Shown here: positions 8,122-15,341 of the stretch, in pieces | Numbering within the stretch: the first letter of the stretch is position 1 | How the letters are laid out: every line of letters starts with the position of its first letter | Assembly: GCA_030431355.1 (NCBI GenBank) | Contig: JAUIJG010000053.1 | Coordinates: forward strand, 1-17,402 | Direction of reading: 5' to 3' | Source: a bacterium | GTDB taxonomy: Bacteria > Cyanobacteriota > Vampirovibrionia > Obscuribacterales > Obscuribacteraceae | DNA: 17,402 bases | The notes under the pieces: generated by a model | Seen by the model: the letters and a program-made list of their open reading frames with translations, nothing else | Database searches by the model: none | What the model was told of the DNA's origin: nothing | Program-made: the position numbers and the translations under genes

Positions 8122-8218
8122 TCTTCTTCCAAACTTGTTCGAACTTTTTTCAAATCTTTGGCGTTTGATGATAACACGGTGATCTCTTTACAATCAACTG
8201 AAGCCTCTGGAAAACATG

Positions 8219-8244
8219 TTTATCTGTAGACCTGAACAGATAAA
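8219..8244. promoter_or_regulatory. Perfect inverted repeat, operator or leader hairpin candidate
   Basis: TTTATCTGT (8219-8227) and ACAGATAAA (8236-8244) are exact reverse complements separated by eight bases. No T-run follows on either strand, so a terminator is unlikely. The dyad spacing of 17 bases centre to centre fits a dimeric repressor site. It sits 98 bases from the phosphatase start and 272 from the sigma start. Confidence 0.45.
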
Positions 8245-8450
8245 TGACACTGTAGATAGTGGCTCTGATTACGATATCCGGACTTCGGAGAGTCTATTTT
8301 GTGCTATTTCAATTCTGAGCAATGTTTAAGAAAAGATTGAGATCTCTGGTTTTCAGGAACCTTTGAAACGCCCATAGGTCTTAGTATCTGGTCGAATTAA
8401 TCATCCGGAGTGAGACTCCCCTGCGCGCGAATTTTATAGCGCGAGAGTGC

Positions 8451-8486
8451 ATGAAGAAAAACTCTATTGCCCTCTATCGATTTTAA
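8451..8486 (+). CDS. Possible 11-aa leader peptide upstream of the sigma factor
   Basis: ATG at 8451 opens a short frame reading MKKNSIALYRF followed by TAA, 29 bases before the sigma start. A purine-rich GCGAGAG precedes it. The length and position fit an upstream leader peptide, but frames this short occur by chance, so this is a candidate only. Confidence 0.2.
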   Translation: MKKNSIALYRF

Positions 8487-8515
8487 AAACCTTAGTACTT
8501 CACCTGGAGGGACTC

Positions 8516-9571
8516 ATGAAGAATACAGCACATAAAAGAAAAGATGATTTTGAATTTGAATCGTCTTATGAGGACCCGACCTCGTTAGCGGAGTCCGGCG
8601 AAGATCTCTTCGATGACTTGGATACTGATGAGGAAGACTTTGAAGATGAGGATGTTAGATTCGTCACGAACGAATTTGAAATATTCGACTCTTCCAAGCG
8701 CAAGTCTAAAGTAGGAAACTACAAATTCAAGAAGGTTAAACCAAAAGATACCGACTCTCTAAAAGTCTATTTGAAGGAGATAGGCAGGTCTGACTTGCTC
8801 ACTTTCGAAGAGGAGGTTGAATATGCTCGTGCCGCCCGCAAGGGGGATCCCATCGGCAGACAAAAGCTTGTGAAAGCTAATCTGCGTCTGGTGGTCTCCA
8901 TTGCAAAAAAATACCTCAACAAAGGCATGAGCATGCAGGATCTTATCCAAGAAGGTAATCTCGGTCTTTTGAAAGCGGTGGATCGTTACGACCCGGAGCT
9001 GGGATATCGATTTTCGACCTATGCTACCTGGTGGATAAAGCAAGCAATCACAAGAGCGCTAGCCGATAAATCCAGAATGATCCGTTTGCCGGTTCATATG
9101 AATGAGCTTTTGATAAAGGCAAAAAGAGTGATTCGCAAGCTGAGTCTTGAATTAGGCAGACCTCCCAGCCCTGAGGAGATCGCCAAACAACTCAATGTCA
9201 AGCCGGAGAAGATCAAACTGGTACTAAACACTTCCAGAAAACTCTACTCCCTTGATGCGACAGTAGGCACCGATTATGATAGCACTTTTGGTGACTTGCT
9301 CCAAGATAACGTTCAGCCCTTACCGAATGAGGCGACAGCCAGGGACCTGATGAAAGAGGATGTTCGAGCATTGATCGAAAACCTCAATGAGCAGGAAAAG
9401 GCAGTTATCACTCTGAGATATGGACTTAACGGAGAAGCTCCCCTGAGCTTAACCAAGATTGGTGACGTTATCGGCGTCAGCAAAGAGAGGGCCAGGCAGA
9501 TTGAGCTGAAGTCTTTGCGCAAATTGAGAAACAACAAGAACACCAACGCGATGAAGTCGTACATCGTCTAG
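8516..9571 (+). CDS. RNA polymerase sigma-70 factor, RpoD/SigA-like (group 1 or 2)
   Basis: The start is set at ATG 8516, five bases after a near-perfect GGAGG (8506-8510). A frame extension back to a GTG at 8447 lacks such a site. The 351-aa protein directs core RNA polymerase to -10/-35 promoters. Residues 1-60 are unusually acidic (runs of Asp/Glu), replacing a typical region 1.1. Region 1.2 is DSLKVYLKEIGRSDLLTFEEE (80-100). Region 2 is 114-190, including QDLIQEGNLGLLKAVDRYDP (141-160) and the -10 recognition stretch FSTYATWWIKQAITRALADK (166-185). Region 3 covers about 195-265. Region 4 ends in SLTKIGDVIGVSKERARQIE (311-330), the -35-reading helix-turn-helix, followed by LKSLRKLR. The regions match primary and group 2 sigma factors, and sequence alone does not separate them. 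The length is shorter than most primary factors, which favours group 2. Confidence 0.93.
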   Translation: MKNTAHKRKDDFEFESSYEDPTSLAESGEDLFDDLDTDEEDFEDEDVRFVTNEFEIFDSSKRKSKVGNYKFKKVKPKDTDSLKVYLKEIGRSDLLTFEEEVEYARAARKGDPIGRQKLVKANLRLVVSIAKKYLNKGMSMQDLIQEGNLGLLKAVDRYDPELGYRFSTYATWWIKQAITRALADKSRMIRLPVHMNELLIKAKRVIRKLSLELGRPPSPEEIAKQLNVKPEKIKLVLNTSRKLYSLDATVGTDYDSTFGDLLQDNVQPLPNEATARDLMKEDVRALIENLNEQEKAVITLRYGLNGEAPLSLTKIGDVIGVSKERARQIELKSLRKLRNNKNTNAMKSYIV

Positions 9572-9880
9572 TTCTGACTCGGTCAAAGGTTTAATCGACC
9601 AGGCAAGCGGTCGAGGCGTTTTCAAAATGTCTCGACCGTTTGCTATTCTGAATTTGAACCTGTCGCTAAAGTTTCAAGAACTTGGAGCCTGTCTTAATAT
9701 TCGCAATGTTCTTAATGAATTTCCTTGGGTTTGAATTCTCTGGAAATCCTTATCAACAGTCGGCTTTGGCAGTGGAATGATTTCTATTGTCCGGGAAGGT
9801 TTTGAAGGTATTCCTCAATTCACTTTTGTTTGAGGCTAAAAACAATTATTGTAGAAGCTGACTTGGAGGGGTATTTTAAA
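9572..9880. other. 309-base gap between sigma factor and hypD
   Basis: No gene is seen. The first 70 bases hold three arms of one complementary sequence and a long hairpin (see the terminator entry at 9603-9643). The rest shows no convincing promoter. The longer reading of hypD from a TTG at 9830 would fall in its last 51 bases. Confidence 0.5.
9603..9643 (+). terminator. Long hairpin after the sigma gene, probable terminator or attenuator
   Basis: GCAAGCGGTCGAG (9603-9615) pairs with CTCGACCGTTTGC (9631-9643) over 13 positions, one a G-T wobble, and the intervening bases continue the pairing almost to the tip (TTTT-C-AAAA). The stem is strong but only TATTCTG follows instead of a T-run, so it may terminate poorly or act as an RNA 3' end stabiliser. 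A third arm TCGACC at 9595-9600 can pair with GGTCGA at 9609-9614 instead. Confidence 0.5.
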
Positions 9881-10987
9881 TTGTTTGCCAGGCAAGAACT
9901 CGGTTTCCCGGCTCAGAAAATCGACAGCAAGAAACTTGAGAAGTTGGCAAAGAAACTGGACTCAGTGTCTTCTCGCCCCTGGACAATCATGGAAGTATGC
10001 GCCGGCCAGACCAGAACTATGCTGGAGAACAATCTGGACCAGCTCATTCCATCCAATATCAACCTGGTCCATGGCCCGGGATGCGCTATTTGTGCCACTC
10101 CTCTCAACAAAATTGACAAGGCGATTGAGATTGCTCAGCAGGAAGACGTTATTTTCTGTTGCTCGGGAGAACTCTTAAGATTAAAGGGAAGTCGGCTTGA
10201 TCTGTTGGAGATAAAGGCCGGTGGCGCCGATGTTCGAGTTGTGCCATCTCCTCTGGACTCTCTGGCTCTTGCTCGAAAGCACCCCGATAAGAAAGTTGTC
10301 TTCTTTACCATCGGATTTGAAACTAAGGCGGAGTTAAACGCTCTTTCTGTCTGGCAAGCGAAACGTCTGGGTTTGAAAAACTTCTTCCTCTTACCTTCCC
10401 ATCCCCTGGTGGTATCAGTTTGCTCTAAAGTTTTGAAATCACTGGAAAGCCAGGTTCAGGGAATTCTTTCTCCCGGAGAGGTCTGTGCCGTCACCGGTTT
10501 TTCGAATTATGAAAGAGTGGCTAAGAAGCACAATGTTCCCATCGTCGTCTCCGGATATGAGCCGGTGGACTTGCTTGAGGGGTTGTTGGAGTGTGTAAAA
10601 ATGCTGGAGTCAGGCAAAGCCAGCATCAAAAACATGTTCCGACGTGATGTTTCAAGGGACGGCAACAAACAAGCAAAAGCGCTTATCGGCGATGTTTTCG
10701 AGATGGTCGATAGTGAATGGAGAGGTATCGGTCTGGTTGAAAACGGTGCTTATGCACTGAGACCGGAGTATGCCCAGTTTGATGCCGACAAAGCTTTTCC
10801 TCTCGAGGTCTCATCGCGACCAGACGCGGATTTTTGTATTAGCAATCAAATTTTATTGGGATTCAAGAAGCCTACTGATTGTCCTGCTTTCGGTAAGAGT
10901 TGCCGACCCAGTGATCCCCAGGGTTCAACCATGGTATCAAATCAAGGTACCTGCTTTACTTACTACAAGTTTTTGCATGACCACTAA
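9881..10987 (+). CDS. hypD: HypD-family [NiFe]-hydrogenase maturation protein, divergent and orphan
   Basis: HypD carries a [4Fe-4S] cluster and, with HypC, assembles the Fe(CN)2CO unit of [NiFe] hydrogenases in the cytoplasm. I choose TTG 9881 because GGAGGGG (9865-9871) lies nine bases upstream and because it places the conserved cysteines at 40, 68 and 71, nearly as in E. coli HypD (41, 69, 72). A reading from TTG 9830 adds 17 residues. Motifs are IMEVCAGQTR, VHGPGCAICATP, SPLDSLALARKHPDKKVVFF, IGFETK, VSGYEPVDLL, and the C-terminal DCPAFGKSCRPSDPQG then MVSNQGTCFTYYKF. Odd points: the usual C-G-G-H-T-H reads C-A-G-Q-T-R, GPGCPVC reads GPGCAIC, and the usual P-G-H-V-S reads P-G-E-V-C. No other hyp gene or hydrogenase lies in the window. 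The family assignment is firm, but the classical function is less so. Confidence 0.88.
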   Translation: MFARQELGFPAQKIDSKKLEKLAKKLDSVSSRPWTIMEVCAGQTRTMLENNLDQLIPSNINLVHGPGCAICATPLNKIDKAIEIAQQEDVIFCCSGELLRLKGSRLDLLEIKAGGADVRVVPSPLDSLALARKHPDKKVVFFTIGFETKAELNALSVWQAKRLGLKNFFLLPSHPLVVSVCSKVLKSLESQVQGILSPGEVCAVTGFSNYERVAKKHNVPIVVSGYEPVDLLEGLLECVKMLESGKASIKNMFRRDVSRDGNKQAKALIGDVFEMVDSEWRGIGLVENGAYALRPEYAQFDADKAFPLEVSSRPDADFCISNQILLGFKKPTDCPAFGKSCRPSDPQGSTMVSNQGTCFTYYKFLHDH

Positions 10988-11016
10988 GAAGTGATCTCTT
11001 TCGCCATCAGAACCAA

Positions 11017-12963
11017 TCAGGGTTTCATCGGCAATGAGTTGCCCACCACAGCGAAGAAAAATGCCACCCCACCCAGTATCACCAGTACTTTATTCTTCGG
11101 CATCTCGTGTAGCTTTTCCATACCTATGAATTGCAGGTAGAGGCTGAAGCCGAATGCACCGATACCGAATATGACTCCGATCATTCCGGACTGCAATCCG
11201 CCTATCAAGAGCGCTAACTGACTATATGCCATCACTCGAAAGTTTTCCAGGAATGATTTTTCGCTTCCATAAAGCGTAAATAGCTTCCAGACCATGAATG
11301 TGGCAACTCCGGTAAATACCAGAGAGACAAACATGAATCTGAGGGTATAGAAAAGATTGATATGGCTCAGTCCCTGCAAGATACCGCCTATAGTGGCGCA
11401 GGCAATTAAAAACAATGCGGGCTCGACGATATTGCCTGGCTCTGAGGGCTTTGAGAAGAATTCTTTCGGGGTTAGGGCAAGCTCTTTAGCCTGCAAGATC
11501 AGAAGCTGAACAAGGGCATGGGTATCAGGATCCTGTACTATTTTTTCGAACTTCTTCAAATCAACCTTGTCTTTTATAGAGCCGCCTTTCTCTTTCTGAG
11601 ACCTGGGATTCGCAGAATCATCCGGATCAAAATCTTCCTGGTTAATCTCCTGGCCAGCCCCCTGTTGTTCGCCGGGCATCATATTGTTCGTCGGCGGTGC
11701 GCTCTGTCTCCTTCCTGGCTCCTGGTAGACATTTAGGTTGGGTTTACCGACCAGCGGAGGACGGCTGGCCTGGTTGTTTCCTGCCAGATTGCTGAAAGGT
11801 CCGGCCTGACCGAGTGGTTGATTAGGGTTTTGAGGCTGCTGCTGTTGAGGATATTGTCCCTGTTGCGGGTATTGTCCGTGAGGTGGTAGCTGCTGTTGAG
11901 GATATTGCCCCTGCTGCGGATACTGCCCTTGCGGCAGTTGCTGCTGTTGAGGGTACTGCCCCTGCTGCGGGTACTGCCCTTGCGGCAGTTGCTGCTGTTG
12001 AGGATATTGCCCCTGCTGCGGGTACTGTCCTTGCGGTAGTTGCTGCTGTTGAGGGTATTGCCCCTGCTGCGGATACTGTCCTTGCGGCAGTTGTTGCTGT
12101 TGAGGATATTGCCCCTGTTGCGGATGCTGTCCTTGCGGAAGTTGCTGCTGTTGAGGATATTGCCCCTGCTGCGGGTACTGTCCTTGCGGTAGCTGTTGCT
12201 GTTGAGGATATTGCCCCTGATGCGGATGCTGTCCTTGAGGCTGCTGCTGAGGATTTGGAATCTGAGCGCCATCATTGAAGAAGGCTTGTTGGGCATTATT
12301 CACAGGACCCTGGTTTCGGTTTTGCGCTCTGCCATCTTCAAAGAACGGCTGGGCTTTTGCATCGGCTCTCGATGCATAAGGATCCACGGCATTTGCCAGG
12401 GGCGCTTGACCAGGTTGTGTTTGCTCCGGAGGAAAGTTATTAACGGAGCCAGGATCTTGCATCGGTGCTCCTTGATGTGCCTGATTTTGTGGTCCACCCT
12501 GGGGCATATTCTGAACATTCCCTGCTCCGTGAGCAGGAATTGACGTGAAGCTTTCAAAGCCGGTTTGTCCGCGATTCTGTCCCTGGACCGCCGGACCAGC
12601 GGCATTGGGTAGATGCGCCTGGCTTTGAACATTAGCGGGTTGATGTCCTTGCATTTGCCCCTGACCCTGACTATGAGCCGTGTTCGGTTGACCTTGAGCG
12701 TGTGGCATATGCGGCTGCATCTGCGGCTGCATCTGGGCCCGGTTTGCTGAGACCTCCGGCGAAGGAGCCAGCTCTCCGATGTTAACGTTGATGGCTTCCG
12801 ATTGATAATGGGGTTGCCAGTCTGTCTCCGATGTATCGAAGCCCTGGGGCAATTTACGCGCTTCGACTACATCGGGATGATGATGCTGGAAAAAATCTTC
12901 CGGGTCGGTACTGAGATCATCACTCTGATCTGTCTGATTTTCGTTCTTCTCGTCTTGAGGCAT
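11017..12963 (-). CDS. Gln/Pro-repeat protein with C-terminal Yip1-type membrane domain
   Basis: The 648-aa protein begins at ATG 12961-12963 with a weak ribosome site. Residues 1-450 are hydrophilic, rich in Gln, Pro, Gly, Asn and His, and surely disordered. Residues 244-378 are eight tandem units of 17 residues with consensus GQYPQQGQYPQQQQLPQ. Shorter Gln-Met/His repeats occur at 78-110. Residues about 505-648 form a membrane domain with around five hydrophobic spans (513-531, 541-563, 578-594, 596-613, 625-643) resembling Yip1-family domains, preceded by a conserved-looking stretch with LLILQAKELALTPKEFF (487-503). There is no signal peptide, so the long tail is probably cytoplasmic. Yip1-domain proteins in bacteria have no settled role. 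The gene converges on hypD with 29 bases between stops and lies downstream of the DUF2934 gene, separated by a terminator. Confidence 0.85.
   Translation of the reverse strand: MPQDEKNENQTDQSDDLSTDPEDFFQHHHPDVVEARKLPQGFDTSETDWQPHYQSEAINVNIGELAPSPEVSANRAQMQPQMQPHMPHAQGQPNTAHSQGQGQMQGHQPANVQSQAHLPNAAGPAVQGQNRGQTGFESFTSIPAHGAGNVQNMPQGGPQNQAHQGAPMQDPGSVNNFPPEQTQPGQAPLANAVDPYASRADAKAQPFFEDGRAQNRNQGPVNNAQQAFFNDGAQIPNPQQQPQGQHPHQGQYPQQQQLPQGQYPQQGQYPQQQQLPQGQHPQQGQYPQQQQLPQGQYPQQGQYPQQQQLPQGQYPQQGQYPQQQQLPQGQYPQQGQYPQQQQLPQGQYPQQGQYPQQQLPPHGQYPQQGQYPQQQQPQNPNQPLGQAGPFSNLAGNNQASRPPLVGKPNLNVYQEPGRRQSAPPTNNMMPGEQQGAGQEINQEDFDPDDSANPRSQKEKGGSIKDKVDLKKFEKIVQDPDTHALVQLLILQAKELALTPKEFFSKPSEPGNIVEPALFLIACATIGGILQGLSHINLFYTLRFMFVSLVFTGVATFMVWKLFTLYGSEKSFLENFRVMAYSQLALLIGGLQSGMIGVIFGIGAFGFSLYLQFIGMEKLHEMPKNKVLVILGGVAFFFAVVGNSLPMKP
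11830..12234 (-). repeat. Eight in-frame 51-bp tandem repeats
   Basis: The repeat encodes residues 244-378 of the Yip1-domain protein. Units begin at residues 244, 261, 278, 295, 312, 329, 346 and 363. The last is one residue short, the seventh has LPPH in place of QLPQ, and the first and third carry His for Tyr. Copies differ mainly at third codon positions (for example cgg/cgc, tat/tac), so selection or old divergence preserves the protein while DNA drifts. Each unit is itself a near-duplication of GQYPQQ. Such arrays change copy number by slippage or recombination. Confidence 0.95.
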
Positions 12964-13070
12964 CTAAACGCTCTAATTGCTACTCTTTGGTCCGGCCCGT
13001 GGTATCCAAATATTCCCGTTCTCCCTACCCACAGATACTTGAGCCGATAGTTGCTTCTATTGTAGAACAG

Positions 13071-13107
13071 ATAAAAAATAATGGGCTCCTCTTTTGAAGG
13101 AACCCAT
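13071..13107 (-). terminator. Intrinsic terminator of the DUF2934 gene
   Basis: On the minus strand ATGGGTTCCT (complement of 13098-13107) pairs with AGGAGCCCAT (complement of 13081-13090) across a seven-base loop, with one T-G wobble, and is followed by TATTTTTTAT. This is a classical Rho-independent terminator about 25 bases beyond the stop codon. Confidence 0.85.
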
Positions 13108-13131
13108 CAGATTATCAGCTAAAAAACCGAA

Positions 13132-13476
13132 TTAAACAGCTGTGTTGAGCTCTTGCTCTGCCTTCAGCCAATCTTCGACGTCTTGACCGTGGCTTTCGCC
13201 GCGCTCAAGCCAGATGAAGTAAGCTCTCTCTGCCACTTGCTCAGGACTGAGAAGAACCGTGCCAATTGTTTTCTTGGCTGGCTCTTTAGCCGGTGCTTTA
13301 GCTTTGGGAGCTGCTTTGGTCTCAGGCTTGCTGGCTGTTTTTGCAGCCGGCGCCGGAGATTTCGCCGCTACTTTTGTGCTGGCTGTTTTTGCAGCCGTGC
13401 TTTTAGCAGCGGTGGTTTTGGTTGTTTTAGCTGTAGTGGATTTTTTAGTTGTTGTTGTTTTCTTCTTTGTAGTCAT
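13132..13476 (-). CDS. DUF2934-domain protein with histone H1-like Lys/Ala/Thr tail
   Basis: The start at ATG 13474-13476 has a strong GGAGGG (13481-13486) four bases upstream, indicating high translation. Residues 1-70 are almost entirely Lys, Thr, Ala, Pro and Ser (for example KKKTTTTKKSTTAKTTK), like the C-terminal tails of histone H1 and bacterial H1-like proteins, and are very basic and disordered. Residues 76-112 (SPEQVAERAYFIWLERGESH then GQDVEDWLKAEQEL) match the short DUF2934 domain, whose function is unknown to me. I infer non-specific nucleic-acid binding from the tail, and the C-terminal domain may mediate contacts. It has its own terminator, so it is probably a single abundant transcript. 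The low-complexity tail could vary in length between strains. Confidence 0.85.
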   Translation of the reverse strand: MTTKKKTTTTKKSTTAKTTKTTAAKSTAAKTASTKVAAKSPAPAAKTASKPETKAAPKAKAPAKEPAKKTIGTVLLSPEQVAERAYFIWLERGESHGQDVEDWLKAEQELNTAV

Positions 13477-13602
13477 AATTCCCTCCTGGATATTTAAATT
13501 AGATGGCGGTTCTACCCAGATTTTGGTAGTTTAGCCCGCTTGATGGATTCCTGTGATTGCTTGTAAAACTTAATCAAGAGATCTTGGTGAATCTTCACCT
13601 TC

Positions 13603-14784
13603 CTAAATATCAACACCTGCGTCGCGTAGACATTTCTTGATCTCCGGAAGCTTTTCCTGTGCTGCTTTTTCTCCAGCGGCAATACCATTAGTGGCATCAT
13701 CTCGGTCTGTTGACAACAGACCGATACCGGTAACATCCGGATGGATAGTGACACACGCTTGATCTGCCATTGGTTTGTCCAGATTGCGTAGCTGGAGAGT
13801 CACTATCCTTTTGCTGACCGACCCGACATGGCGGAAATGTTCCAACGGTAATTCTTTAAAGTACTCGTCGATATTCACCGCTATGACTACGTCTGCGCCA
13901 AGCTTTTTGGCCTGGGCGACCGGGACATTCTCTGATATGCCACCATCAACATAAAGGCGGTTATCAATCTCAACAGGTTTTCTCAGTCCCGGAACGGCGG
14001 AACTGGCCTGCATGGCATATCCGATGTTTCCTTTGGTCAGGGGGGTTACCTCCCCGCTCATCAGATCCACCGCTATAGCCGCGTACTTTTTCGGGAGATT
14101 TTCAATCTTCCGTTTGTCTGCGGGTAACTGTCTCAGTAAATACTTGCGGAATTTATTCCCGTAATAAAGTCCGTCATAGGGATGTCTGCCCAAGAGTCTC
14201 GGCGTGATCATAATTGGTGCGGCCACCATCCGCGTCTTCAAGGACACGGTCATGAATGACTTCATCAAAGAGCAGTCAGTGAACATTTCCTCGATTTTCT
14301 CGATGGGAACACCGGCTGCGTAAAAGCCACCGACTATAGAGCCGATACTGGTACCAACTACCATATCAAAGGGGATCTTCTCTTTGATCAGAACTTTCAG
14401 TACTCCTACATGGGCGGAGCCACGACCACCACCACCTCCCAGGGCAAGGGCGACTACCGGTTTACCGTCATCTTTTTTGAAGACAGTGGTATCCGATGAG
14501 ACATTACTGTCTTCACCCTCTTCTTCTTCAGCCCTGCTGAATTCCTCGTTACCTACATCCTCAGAATCTTCTTCTTCGGACTCTTTTGCTTCAGATTCAG
14601 CACTCTCTGGGGCACAATCTCTATCCTGTTTCTTCGCTACATTGAGAGCAGTCTCCGAAACCTGGACGGCCTGTTGTGATCCTTCACTGGCAAAGGAAGG
14701 CAGGCAGAGGCACTGGCATAGAAACAAAGCAGCCAGAGCCAGAGATAGAGAATTTAACTTGGATGAACGATTGAAATTACGCAT
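13603..14784 (-). CDS. Secreted patatin-like phospholipase (RssA-type)
   Basis: The start is set at ATG 14782-14784, giving 393 aa and a clear signal peptide. A reading from 14880 would bury the signal behind 32 residues and is less likely. Residues 9-33 (SKLNSLSLALAALFLCQCLC then LPSFAS) are the signal, with likely cleavage near SFA-S. Cysteines there do not fit a lipobox well. An acidic linker (about 55-105, runs of Glu/Ser/Asp) follows. The patatin domain has the oxyanion loop LGGGGGRGSAHVG (115-127), nucleophile Ser146 in VGTSIG, and catalytic Asp280 in YVDGGISENVP. The Ser-Asp dyad is intact, so it is expected to hydrolyse lipid acyl esters outside the cytoplasm. It has no outer-membrane barrel domain as in PlpD. 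A TATAAT-like box occurs on the minus strand at 15028-15033, but no good -35 was found. Confidence 0.88.
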   Translation of the reverse strand: MRNFNRSSKLNSLSLALAALFLCQCLCLPSFASEGSQQAVQVSETALNVAKKQDRDCAPESAESEAKESEEEDSEDVGNEEFSRAEEEEGEDSNVSSDTTVFKKDDGKPVVALALGGGGGRGSAHVGVLKVLIKEKIPFDMVVGTSIGSIVGGFYAAGVPIEKIEEMFTDCSLMKSFMTVSLKTRMVAAPIMITPRLLGRHPYDGLYYGNKFRKYLLRQLPADKRKIENLPKKYAAIAVDLMSGEVTPLTKGNIGYAMQASSAVPGLRKPVEIDNRLYVDGGISENVPVAQAKKLGADVVIAVNIDEYFKELPLEHFRHVGSVSKRIVTLQLRNLDKPMADQACVTIHPDVTGIGLLSTDRDDATNGIAAGEKAAQEKLPEIKKCLRDAGVDI

Positions 14785-15341
14785 TTTCAGTAGGTTTACC
14801 TTGTAATGCAGTTGCGGTGGACGATGTAATCTCTTTTGAGAAGGGCATATTTTACCCCAGGAGGCAGGGCTTTTTAACATTCCGCCGGAATATGCTTAAT
14901 GAATGAGGACGTTTACAATTTCAGGGAGCAAGGAAAGTAGAAGGATCACTGTGGCAGATGTCTATATTGACTCGATATGTTATGGCTTGGCTAAGGGTAT
15001 CGAATATGGTTCTATTGTGCCGGTAATATTATACTGATCAGTTGCAGTAACCATGCAGGTTTAGAGTGTATGGATGTCTTTCGCTGTTGCTGTGATGAAT
15101 GGTGCGATAAACGAATATTGTCAAGCGACTGAATTTAGTACCATGATCTTTTTGTCATTGGCGAAGAGTGTTGCTATTAGAGCGTTTCAACGTTGTGACA
15201 ATTTTGCGGGTTGGATGTTATACAGAATTTGTCCTTGTCAGTGTATGGTTTCTGCTGCATAATAAAACTTGAAAAGTTCCATCAATTGTAGGTTTCCGCA
15301 TTAAGCTCCCCGCAATCTAGAATATATATCGAGGTGATCTT
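14785..15341. other. 557-base gene-poor region
   Basis: No convincing gene is seen on either strand. A 62-codon frame at 15074-15262 (+) lacks a ribosome site and recognisable content. The right half contains the promoter of the 15342 gene. The left side should hold the patatin promoter and leader. No repeats, tRNA or mobile-element remnants were recognised. Confidence 0.5.
15235..15263 (+). promoter_or_regulatory. Sigma-70-type promoter of the 132-aa gene
   Basis: TTGTCA (15235-15240) and CATAAT (15258-15263) each match five of six consensus bases, with an optimal 17-base spacer. Transcription would start near 15270, leaving a leader of about 70 bases that ends in the strong ribosome site GAGGTGAT (15331-15338). 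Confidence 0.6.

Larger units (their letters stand above)
8122..8515. other. 394-base divergent intergenic region upstream of the sigma factor
   Basis: This holds no long gene. It contains a perfect 9-bp inverted repeat (8219-8244), a weak promoter-like pair TTGAAA (8363-8368) / TATCTG (8385-8390) with a 16-base spacer, a small hairpin GGAGT-gag-ACTCC (near 8407-8419), a CGCGC/GCGCG inverted repeat (near 8424-8443), and an 11-codon leader-like reading frame (8451-8486). Together these suggest a long, possibly regulated 5' leader for the sigma gene. Confidence 0.5.

Noticed and set aside
11830..12234. CRISPR-like regular repeats
   Set aside because: The units are contiguous, with no unique spacers, and are in frame within a coding region.
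11733..12296. Long open frames of 187 aa (minus) and 131 aa (plus, 11883-12278) across the repeat array
   Set aside because: The 51-base period is divisible by three, so every frame repeats the same codons and stays open. Their products are simple repeats (such as AAVEDIAPAA) without ribosome sites, and the Yip1-domain frame explains the region.
13586..13599. Palindrome GGTGAATCTTCACC just after the patatin stop
   Set aside because: The loop would be two bases with no following T-run, so it is not a convincing terminator, and nothing else marks it as a site.
15074..15262. 62-aa plus-strand frame in the gene-poor region
   Set aside because: No ribosome site, no organised hydrophobic or family motif, and its end overlaps the promoter of the 132-aa gene.
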